46,877 nucleotides of DNA from Actinomadura sp. 7K507 (GTDB taxonomy: Bacteria > Actinomycetota > Actinomycetes > Streptosporangiales > Streptosporangiaceae). Below the pieces are notes generated by a model. It searched no databases. It worked only from the letters and a program-made list of their open reading frames with translations, and was not told the DNA's origin. Both the position numbers and the translations under genes were made by a program. Shown here one piece after another: positions 15,153 through 21,899 of the stretch. The first letter of the stretch is position 1. The number at the start of each line of letters is the position of its first letter. The stretch is taken from NCBI RefSeq assembly GCF_004348425.1, contig NZ_SMKK01000042.1, positions 1 to 46,877 on the forward strand. The letters run 5' to 3'.

Positions 15153-16697
15153 ATGCCGACCAACCCGCAGACGTGTGTGATTCTCGATTGCTACACCGTC
15201 GAGCCGTCGGGGCTCGGTGTCCCGCCTTACCTGTCGACCTACTCCCGCACCGCCTACCAAGCATTGGCCACCGCGCACCCTGGTGCAGCTGTGGCCTATC
15301 TGACGATCGATGACGTGCGCTGGACCTTGAACGGAGGCCGCGCGTTCACGGAGCCGCCGCTCTCGGATCCACTGACCTACTCGGCGACCGTAAACCGGGA
15401 GCAGACGCTGGAGTTGCTCGCCGACGCCGAGGTGACCGTGGTCATCGGCGGTGACGCAGTTCCGTCGGTGCACCTTCAAGCGGTCAACGGCTCCACCGAT
15501 GAGATCGCTCGGGCCCTGGCCTGCACTCGCGGTCGCAGGGTCCTGCTCGGTCCGCTCGGTTCCTACGTTCTGGACAATCCCGCTGCCTACGGCGGTTTGT
15601 TCGACGCCGTCCACACCCACACCGTCACCTCCGGCAACCTGCTCCTGGGCAGCCGTCAGGCCGCGCTGTATGAGCAGCTCGCCGCCGATCGGTTACCGCT
15701 GGACGGACTGATCAGCCAGCTGGCTTGGACGCCGGTGGCCGAGGTGGAGCTTTACCGCGGCTGCACCCGGCGCCGCTTCTGCGACTTCTGCAACGAGCCG
15801 GTCAAGGCCGCCCAGGTCGCTTTCCGATCGGTCGACGACGTCCTGGCCGAGGTCGCCACCCTGTACTCCGCCGGGGTGCGGCATTTCCGGCTGGGACAGC
15901 AGACTTGCTTCTTCTCCTACGCCCATCGGGATCCGGTGGTGATCGAGTCGCTGCTGGCCGGGATCCGGCAGACCGCGCCGGAGCTGGAGGTGCTGCACAT
16001 CGACAACGCCGATCCGCTTGCGGTGGCGTCCCCGGCGGGCGCGAAGATCGCCGGGCTGGTCACGCGGTACTGCAGCGAGGGCAACTGCGCGCCGATGGGC
16101 ATCGAGTCATTCGACCCGGTGGTGATCGAGGCGAACACCCTCACCTGCACCCCCAAGATCCTCCAGCGCGCGATCGAGCACGTCAACACCGTCGGTGCCG
16201 AGATGGGGCCAGGTGGGCTCCCGATGCTGCTGCCCGGCTTGAACCTCATCTACGGGCTGCCCGGGGAGACCCACCGCACCCATTACGAGAACCTCGCCGG
16301 CCTGACCGGGATCCTGGATGCCGGGCTGATGTGCCACCGCATCAACGTACGTAAAGCGCGGGCCTACCCCGGGACCCCGCTCGCGGCGCTCAACGACCTA
16401 CAGCCGCCGCCGTCGGCCGAGCACTTCGCCACCTGGAATGCCGACATCGCCCATGTCTTCGACGCCCCCATGAAGAAGCGCGTCTACCCGACGGGGCAGC
16501 GTATCGCCGGCACCCACGCCTTCTTCGTCAACGATCTTGGGACCTGGCACCGCCGGCTGGGTTCGTACTCCATCCAGATCATCGATCCCGATCAAGCGTG
16601 GCCGCTTTACGCGCCGAGCGACATGGTCGTCACCGGGCACGGGCCTCGCTTCCTCTATGGCCGCCCACAGGAACGGGTCGGCGATGCCGCGGCCTGA
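15153..16697 (+). CDS. Radical SAM protein with CX5CX2C motif
   Basis: The 514-aa protein has a radical SAM barrel in its second half. Its 4Fe-4S motif is ELYRGCTRRRFCDFCNEP (Cys204, Cys210, Cys213), CX5CX2C rather than the classical CX3CX2C. It is followed by FRSVDDVLAEVATLYSAG and the HFRLGQQTCFF segment, reminiscent of archaeal/bacterial uncharacterised radical SAM proteins whose cysteine motif is also stretched. Residues 80-170 form an alpha/beta domain (VTVVIGGDAVPS, VLLGPLGSYVLD) resembling the N-terminal cobalamin-domain position of B12-dependent relatives, but no DxHxxG motif is visible. The start has GAGAGG about eight bases upstream, and the 3' end overlaps the next gene by 14 bases. 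Confidence 0.88.
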   Translation: MPTNPQTCVILDCYTVEPSGLGVPPYLSTYSRTAYQALATAHPGAAVAYLTIDDVRWTLNGGRAFTEPPLSDPLTYSATVNREQTLELLADAEVTVVIGGDAVPSVHLQAVNGSTDEIARALACTRGRRVLLGPLGSYVLDNPAAYGGLFDAVHTHTVTSGNLLLGSRQAALYEQLAADRLPLDGLISQLAWTPVAEVELYRGCTRRRFCDFCNEPVKAAQVAFRSVDDVLAEVATLYSAGVRHFRLGQQTCFFSYAHRDPVVIESLLAGIRQTAPELEVLHIDNADPLAVASPAGAKIAGLVTRYCSEGNCAPMGIESFDPVVIEANTLTCTPKILQRAIEHVNTVGAEMGPGGLPMLLPGLNLIYGLPGETHRTHYENLAGLTGILDAGLMCHRINVRKARAYPGTPLAALNDLQPPPSAEHFATWNADIAHVFDAPMKKRVYPTGQRIAGTHAFFVNDLGTWHRRLGSYSIQIIDPDQAWPLYAPSDMVVTGHGPRFLYGRPQERVGDAAA

Positions 16698-17391
16698 CAA
16701 CCTGCGTCGCCCGCGGCGCAGGCCGCAAGGCCCGGTCGACCACATGGGGGTGCTGGTGCCGTGGGCCAACGTCATGGTGGAGACCGAGCTCCCGGACTGG
16801 ACGGACAGGCAGGTCGTATGGCACTACGCCCGCCTAGCCCCACCAAACAAGGAGACCGCGCTGACCGGCGACTTCCTGACCGGGCTGATCGAGGCCACAC
16901 CGGGCGGGCTCCACCAGTTGTCCCGGCTACCGCTCCAGCGCATCTACCTGGCCTGCACGTCGGCATCGTTCACCCAGCAGAACGCGGTGAAGCAGGCGAC
17001 GGCCAGCGCACCAGTGGAGGTCATCACCGCGTTCGACGCGCTCCTCGCCGCACTCGACCAGTTCGGGGCTCGCTCCATTGCGCTGGCCACCCCCTACCCC
17101 GAACAGGTCACCGCGATCGAGGTCGAGGCCTTCAGTGCAGCAGGAATCACGGTTACCGGCTCGGCGTCTCTCGACTTGGACGACGGGTACGCCGACCTCG
17201 CCCCCGCTCAGATCACCGATCTGGTCCACGGCCTCATCGACGGGTCCGTGGACAGAGCGGACGCGGTCGTCCTGTCCTGCACCGCCTGGCCGACGCGCAT
17301 CGCCCTGCAGCAGCTTCGTCGCACGCTGGGCCGCCCGCTCATCTCCTCGAACCTCGCGATCTGCATGCACGCCACCAGGAAGGCACCATGA
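16684..17391 (+). CDS. Maleate isomerase / Asp-Glu racemase-like protein
   Basis: ATG 16684 lies inside the end of the radical SAM gene and gives 235 aa. The frame is open further upstream but only inside that gene. The segment HMGVLVPWANVMVETELP (residues 20-37) matches the N-terminal motif of maleate cis-trans isomerases and arylmalonate decarboxylases. The two catalytic-type cysteines are at Cys91 (YLACTSASF) and Cys199 (VLSCTAWPT), as in Asp/Glu-racemase superfamily two-Cys enzymes. These enzymes isomerise, racemise or decarboxylate small dicarboxylates. The cluster context gives no obvious dicarboxylate, so a different substrate is likely. The stop overlaps the next start as ATGA. Confidence 0.83.
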   Translation: MPRPDNLRRPRRRPQGPVDHMGVLVPWANVMVETELPDWTDRQVVWHYARLAPPNKETALTGDFLTGLIEATPGGLHQLSRLPLQRIYLACTSASFTQQNAVKQATASAPVEVITAFDALLAALDQFGARSIALATPYPEQVTAIEVEAFSAAGITVTGSASLDLDDGYADLAPAQITDLVHGLIDGSVDRADAVVLSCTAWPTRIALQQLRRTLGRPLISSNLAICMHATRKAP

Positions 17392-18209
17392 CCCCTATTC
17401 AGCGACCGACCACGTTCTCTACGGACCTGGCCGAGCGGGTGACCGACATGGTCACCGTGGCCGCCGCGCAGCGGGACGTGCGAGGGGCCGTAGAGGCCAA
17501 CCATGACGACAACCGGTGGTGGCCGACGTTCGTCACCGACCCGCGGATACGGATGCTGGTCGCCGGTTGGAGCAGCCGCGTCTCCTACACGATGATCGAC
17601 ACCTACGCCGCGGTGGTGAAGGCGGCCGACTCCCACGGTTGGGACCAGCTGACCGCCATGGACGACACCCGTATCACCACGGTCGTCCGATCCATCGGTC
17701 TAACCGAAACGCGCATCGGCTACCTGCACTCCCTGCGCCGATTCTTGGACGAGCGAGGCCTCGACGAGGCGCTAAGGCGACCCGCCGCCGAGTTCATCAA
17801 TGACTTTGCGGACAACGTGACCGGCGCCTCCTACAAGATCGCCCAATGCGCCGCCCTGTACTCCCGTGGCTATCACTGCGGGATCATCCCGGTCGACTCC
17901 GGCATGGTCGATCTACTCGCCCCCACGCTCGGGATTCGGCTGGAAAAGGTACCCCACGCCCACGAACGCATGCGGGGCCTGCTGGAAGCCTGCGCCACCC
18001 GCCACGCTCCCCGATACCGCGCCCTGATCACCCAGCACGGCTACGCGGTCACGCTGCCCGAGCAGGCGGAACCAACCTGGTGGCTGCACTTGGTCCTCAT
18101 CTACTTCAAGCGCCTCTACCTCAACAAACCAACGAGCGTCCGCCTGTGCACTCGGCGGCCGGTCTGTCCCGATCTCCTGGACTGCCGCCACACCGGACCG
18201 ATCCCATGA
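17388..18209 (+). CDS. HhH-GPD (endonuclease III/MutY-like) protein
   Basis: The ATG overlaps the upstream stop by four bases; 273 aa. Residues 50-200 follow the helix-hairpin-helix glycosylase layout: a LVAGWSSRVSYTMID helix, VVRSIGLTETRIGYLHSL, then VTGASYKIAQ with Lys150 at the place of the catalytic Lys of endonuclease III, and IIPVDSGMVD with Asp170 at the place of its catalytic Asp. The C-terminus has Cys254, Cys260 and Cys266 in LCTRRPVCPDLLDC, which looks like a 4Fe-4S cluster loop missing one cysteine. Family members remove bases from DNA. In this operon of nucleotide enzymes it could act on a modified nucleotide or its DNA-incorporated form. Similarity is weak, so the fold is likely but the activity is open. 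Confidence 0.65.
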   Translation: MTPIQRPTTFSTDLAERVTDMVTVAAAQRDVRGAVEANHDDNRWWPTFVTDPRIRMLVAGWSSRVSYTMIDTYAAVVKAADSHGWDQLTAMDDTRITTVVRSIGLTETRIGYLHSLRRFLDERGLDEALRRPAAEFINDFADNVTGASYKIAQCAALYSRGYHCGIIPVDSGMVDLLAPTLGIRLEKVPHAHERMRGLLEACATRHAPRYRALITQHGYAVTLPEQAEPTWWLHLVLIYFKRLYLNKPTSVRLCTRRPVCPDLLDCRHTGPIP

Positions 18210-19012
18210 CCGTCCTGGGCGTGATCGGGAACATCTCCATCGACACCGCCCGCTACCCAGGCCGCCGCACGCACCGCCTTCTCGGCGGCGCAGCCCTGTA
18301 CGTCGCGCTCGCCGCCGCACGCGCCGACCTGCTCGCGCGGCCAGTCGCGATCGTCGGCGACGGTCTCGCCCGCCTGCGCAGCGATCCCCGCCTGGACGGC
18401 CTGGACTTACGCCACGTATCAACCGTCCGTGGCCTGGACTGCCGGTTCGACCTCACTTACGACCGCGACGGCCGGGTCGTCAGCGTGCACAGCGACTATG
18501 GAGTTGCCGCCGACCTGACCAGCCACGCGCTGACTGCGTTGGAAGACGCGGAGGTCGATCAGTGGCATGTCGCCTGCCGCCGCCCTCTCGACACCATCCA
18601 AATCCTGCGCCGGCTGCTGGAGCTCGCGCGACAGTTCAGCGTCGATTTCCACCTGGCCAGCGCGGACGAGCAGATAGCCGCCGCCCAGGCAGTGATTCCC
18701 TTCGCGCGGATGGTCTTCGTCAACACCGCCGAACAGCAATTTCTGGCCCGCCATATCGACCTCGCCACCTTGCCCGCCGTGGTGGTGTCCGACGGTCCAC
18801 ACGAAGCCGTCTTGCGCCGGCACGGCACGCAGACCGCGACAGCTGTTCCCCCAACGATCTCGACACGGGAAGTCACCGGAGCCGGCGACACCCTCACCGG
18901 AACCTTCCTCGCCCTCACAGCCTCCGGCGCCAGCGACCACGACGCACTGACCGGCGCGGTCACCGCTGCCTCCCACCGCGCCGCATCCCCAGGTCTTCGA
19001 TATCGCACCTGA
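18206..19012 (+). CDS. PfkB-family (ribokinase-like) sugar/nucleoside kinase
   Basis: ATG 18206 overlaps the previous stop as ATGA. The 268-aa protein has the N-terminal PfkB start, VIGNISIDTARY, then a glycine pair LLGGAALYVALA, and the second family signature VTGAGDTLTGTFLA (GAGD at 225-228; Asp228 is the expected catalytic base). PfkB kinases transfer ATP phosphate to ribose, fructose, adenosine or other nucleosides. It is shorter than ribokinase (about 300 aa). Its neighbours on both sides deal with N-glycosidic bonds and nucleotides, so a sugar freed from, or destined for, a nucleoside is a reasonable substrate; this is inference. Confidence 0.88.
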   Translation: MTVLGVIGNISIDTARYPGRRTHRLLGGAALYVALAAARADLLARPVAIVGDGLARLRSDPRLDGLDLRHVSTVRGLDCRFDLTYDRDGRVVSVHSDYGVAADLTSHALTALEDAEVDQWHVACRRPLDTIQILRRLLELARQFSVDFHLASADEQIAAAQAVIPFARMVFVNTAEQQFLARHIDLATLPAVVVSDGPHEAVLRRHGTQTATAVPPTISTREVTGAGDTLTGTFLALTASGASDHDALTGAVTAASHRAASPGLRYRT

Positions 19013-19025
19013 AGGGACTCCCCCA

Positions 19026-19982
19026 GTGACCCGGTACTACGTCGCCCACCGACTGTTCGCCGCCCACGACCGGGCCCTGGCCGCCGCCCTCGCCCAACGC
19101 CTGGCCGAGAAACACGGACCCGGCTCGGTGTTCCTACCGTTCTGCGACACCGACGAGGAGAACCTCATCGCCGAAGTCAAAGGCCGGCGGCTGTTCGAAC
19201 TCGACACCCAACGCCTGGACGACATCACCGCGATGGCCGCGCTTCTCCACGGGCCCAGCCTCGACGACGGCGTCTGCATGGAGATCGGCTACGCCGCCGC
19301 CCGCGGCATCCCCGTCATTGCCGTCACCAGCGACTTCATCACCCACGGGCCCTCCCCCGGCGGCCGCACCCGCTTACCTTTCCCTGACCCGCTCCTGACG
19401 GTCACCACCTGTGCCGTCATCAGAGCGCACCGTCTCGGGCATGCACCAGTCCCCCGGACCGCTCCTTACGCCGCCTTCCTCGCCCAGAACCTGGCCACTG
19501 TCGACGACCTCATAGACCAGACCGTCCACGCCATTCACACACCACCCGAGACCCGGTCACCGTTCCCCAAAGGCGACGGGAGGCGGCGCACCGCCTACCT
19601 CGAACCGTCCCCTTACAGCCTGGACGCCCGAGTACTCGACACCGCCGAGCTTCTGCAAAGCGCCGGCTGGGGCATCCACCTCGCCGGCCGGTTCGAAGAC
19701 GGCGGGAGCACCCTAGATCGCGCTGAATCAGATTGGGCGGCCCTGGCCACGTCCAGCATCGCGATCGTGGACGTGCGCGGACCCGAAACGCCACCCGGAG
19801 CGGCCCTGGTCATCGGAGCCTGCGCGGCGGCGGGACGGCCGGTCTACGCGCCGACCCCGCGCAGCTGGTGGACCTTCGCCGACGGCCGCGAACCCAACTA
19901 CCGCAACCTGATGATCCAATACGGGCTCACAGTAACCTTCGAGCAACCCGAAGACCTCCTGCTCCTGACTGCGGGGCGATGA
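19026..19982 (+). CDS. Tandem nucleoside 2-deoxyribosyltransferase-like protein
   Basis: Starts with GTG 19026, 13 bases after the kinase gene; 318 aa. Residues 1-170 form one nucleoside deoxyribosyltransferase-like domain: RYYVAHRLFAAHDR, a D-I-T-A-M-A-A-L strand, and SLDDGVCMEIGYAAARG, where Glu86 is the expected nucleophile. Residues 185-315 form a second copy: YLEPSPYSLDAR, an SSIAIVDVRGPE strand and PPGAALVIGACAAAG, where Val262 occupies the Glu position, so this half is probably non-catalytic. Such enzymes exchange bases on 2-deoxyribose or hydrolyse nucleosides and nucleotides. The fused active-inactive pair would mimic the shared active sites of the usual oligomer. The stop overlaps the next start. 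Confidence 0.8.
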   Translation: MTRYYVAHRLFAAHDRALAAALAQRLAEKHGPGSVFLPFCDTDEENLIAEVKGRRLFELDTQRLDDITAMAALLHGPSLDDGVCMEIGYAAARGIPVIAVTSDFITHGPSPGGRTRLPFPDPLLTVTTCAVIRAHRLGHAPVPRTAPYAAFLAQNLATVDDLIDQTVHAIHTPPETRSPFPKGDGRRRTAYLEPSPYSLDARVLDTAELLQSAGWGIHLAGRFEDGGSTLDRAESDWAALATSSIAIVDVRGPETPPGAALVIGACAAAGRPVYAPTPRSWWTFADGREPNYRNLMIQYGLTVTFEQPEDLLLLTAGR

Positions 19983-20458
19983 GCGCGAACCTGGCGGGTT
20001 GGGCCGCCCGCCACGAAGTCATCGTCCTGGAAGGCTGCGACGGCGTCGGCAAGACCACTCTGGCCGGCAAGCTCGTCCAACAGCACGGATACCACCTCAC
20101 CCACGCCACCCGCACCCCCGACGGCATCGACCTGGCGGAGCGCTACTACAACCTCCTCGCCCTGCCCGGACGGCTGGTCCTGGACCGCTCCTTCATCAGC
20201 GAACTGGTGTACGGGCCGCTCCTGCACGGCCGGTCCCGCCTCACCCTCGCCCAGGCGCGCGACCTTGCCGCCGTCGTCGGCTCCCGGGGAGGCCTCCTCG
20301 TCCACGTGACCGCCCCGCCCGAAGTCATCGCGGACCGCCTCCGCCGACGTGATGGCATCGCCCCCGAAATCACCCTTCTCACCGCAATCGTGAGCAGCTA
20401 CGACGAGGTCTTCGCCAAGCTCACGACGCACGCTCCCACCACTACCATCGTCCCCTGA
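19979..20458 (+). CDS. Thymidylate/deoxynucleotide kinase-like P-loop protein
   Basis: The ATG overlaps the preceding stop by four bases; 159 aa. The Walker A loop EGCDGVGKTTLAGKL (Gly19-Thr26) begins 18 residues in, and VLDRSFISELVYGP near residue 65 matches the DR(S/Y) segment of thymidylate kinases. VIADRLRRRDG is a LID-like Arg-rich element. Family enzymes phosphorylate (deoxy)nucleoside monophosphates with ATP. It is shorter than bacterial Tmk (about 200-210 aa), as are several phage-type and specialised dNMP kinases. The surrounding genes make a modified or rare nucleotide a plausible substrate. Confidence 0.83.
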   Translation: MSANLAGWAARHEVIVLEGCDGVGKTTLAGKLVQQHGYHLTHATRTPDGIDLAERYYNLLALPGRLVLDRSFISELVYGPLLHGRSRLTLAQARDLAAVVGSRGGLLVHVTAPPEVIADRLRRRDGIAPEITLLTAIVSSYDEVFAKLTTHAPTTTIVP

Positions 20459-20576
20459 TCCGCGCCTGACCTGCTCAACAACACATCTCACCCAACTCAC
20501 ACCCTCGCTACTTGTCGCGCCTGTAGGGTCGGTCCCCAACCGCACCGAGAGCATCACCAGCACTCCAGGGGCCCCG

Positions 20577-20909
20577 ATGCAGCTGCGTGACATCCAGAAG
20601 TTGACGTGGGACAACAAGGTCGCCAAGGGCTTCAACACCACAGACCTGCCCTTGGAGTTCGCGCTCGCCCACGCAGAGCTGTCCGAAGCGTTCGAAGCCG
20701 CTCGCAAGAACCCCGACCACCTCGGCGAAGAACTCGCCGACACACTCTTGTTCCTCGTCAGCATCGCCGAAATGCGCGGGATCGACCTCGACGACGCCGT
20801 AGAGGCCAAACTCGCCAAGAACGCCACCCGCACCTACCGGCGCACCGACACTGGAGTCTTGATCAAGACCGACGAGACACTCTCCAGTGAACGCCACGAC
20901 GGATCATAA
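20577..20909 (+). CDS. MazG-type NTP pyrophosphohydrolase
   Basis: The 110-aa protein is an all-helical MazG domain. The metal-binding ExxE and ExxD pairs are AELSEAFEA (Glu34, Glu37) and EELADTLLFL (Glu52, Asp55). The TWDNKVAKGFN segment near the N-terminus is typical of the MazG-like subfamily that acts on dNTPs. Such enzymes convert NTPs to NMPs and pyrophosphate, often to clear non-canonical nucleotides. A 118-base gap precedes it, so it may have its own promoter; it would complement the monophosphate kinase upstream. Confidence 0.9.
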   Translation: MQLRDIQKLTWDNKVAKGFNTTDLPLEFALAHAELSEAFEAARKNPDHLGEELADTLLFLVSIAEMRGIDLDDAVEAKLAKNATRTYRRTDTGVLIKTDETLSSERHDGS

Positions 20910-21198
20910 GCCGACGTGTCTCGTGCGATGTTGTCGCGCTCTCGCTGGTCCCCGACGCCGGTAGGCCGCCCCGACATCGCTGGCAGCTACACCACTACTT
21001 AGCACCCCGATGAACCTCGCAACCACAGTGCCGGCCGGGGCCCACTTCGTCAGTGCAGGACTAGGTCGTCGACGGCCGCGAGGTGCTCGGTGGCGCGCGA
21101 TCTGACCCAGAAAGACCACAATCGAATAGATTCTCGATCATGATTCCGGGTCTTATGTCTCGACCGTTGGCTGGACGAAGACCATCAGCAGCGACACT
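20910..21198. other. Non-coding stretch after the MazG gene
   Basis: I see no supported gene in these 290 bases. Short frames on both strands have inconsistent third-position GC. It joins the MazG gene to the degraded regulator that follows and may contain more of that relic. Confidence 0.4.
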
Positions 21199-21685
21199 CA
21201 TGGCGGAGATCAACGCTGCGCCCTGGGCGTACGCGGCCTGGGCAAGAACTCCCAAGCTGCACACAGACTGTTGGCCGCCAAAGACGCCCTCGGCCGAGAC
21301 GGCGAACCTCAGCCCACATACTCGCTACTAGGGACCGGCCGCCGGAACCATGGACCCCCACCCCCAGGACCCTGACCGAACTCGGAGACCACGCTGGCAC
21401 CGAGGTACGGCACTGCGCCGCCTTCACCTCCTGGGACCCGGCCGCCTTTCCCCACGTGCACCTACTCACCCCTATGGACCTCGGGGGCTGCCTCGCCACA
21501 CAGTGCGGGCCAACGAGGCGGTAGCGGCATGGAGCCGAGCGATGGATCTGGCCGAAGGAATGGCCTCCGCACGGAGCAGGTCGGCGTTGGTGTCCATCCG
21601 TTCTACCCTCAGCATTTACAAGCGCCGTGGTGTTCCTGGAGCGACGCTGCTGGAAAGCCGGATCCGGAGCAGCCCTCTGATTTAG
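21199..21685 (+). pseudogene. Relic of an XRE/TPR regulator (C-terminal part, three frames)
   Basis: Three successive frames carry pieces of one helical regulator C-terminus. First, from about 21199, GLGKNSQAAHRLLAAKDAL; then, from about 21363, RTLTELGDHAG and FPHVHLLTPMDLGGCLA; then, from about 21522, EAVAAWSRAMDLAEGMASAR and RGVPGATLLESRIR. The last piece is the typical end of actinomycete XRE/TPR regulators (AxxLAxGVxSxR ... L-x-x-R-L). At least two frameshifts separate the pieces, and no DNA-binding domain is present. It may be a dead paralogue of the regulator at 12760. Confidence 0.55.
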
Positions 21686-21899
21686 GTGGGTCGGCAACGT
21701 CACACCAAGTTTGTCGGGGTACCGGATGCACCGAGTTCTGCGCTTAGGGTGGTTCGGCAGGCCTGGGTCCCGCATAGTGGGAGGGGTGGCCAGCGCCGGA
21801 GCCGCGAGGACGCGGGCTGATGGATTCGTATTGGGTTCTGGATCGCGGCGGCGCTGAGTAGATCGAGCAGACCGGGTCGGTGCGGCAGGAGTAGAGGGC

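Noticed and set aside
16761..17387. Upstream part of the open frame leading into the HhH-GPD gene
   Set aside because: It lies over the maleate-isomerase-like gene in another frame; the ATGA overlap at 17388 marks the true start.
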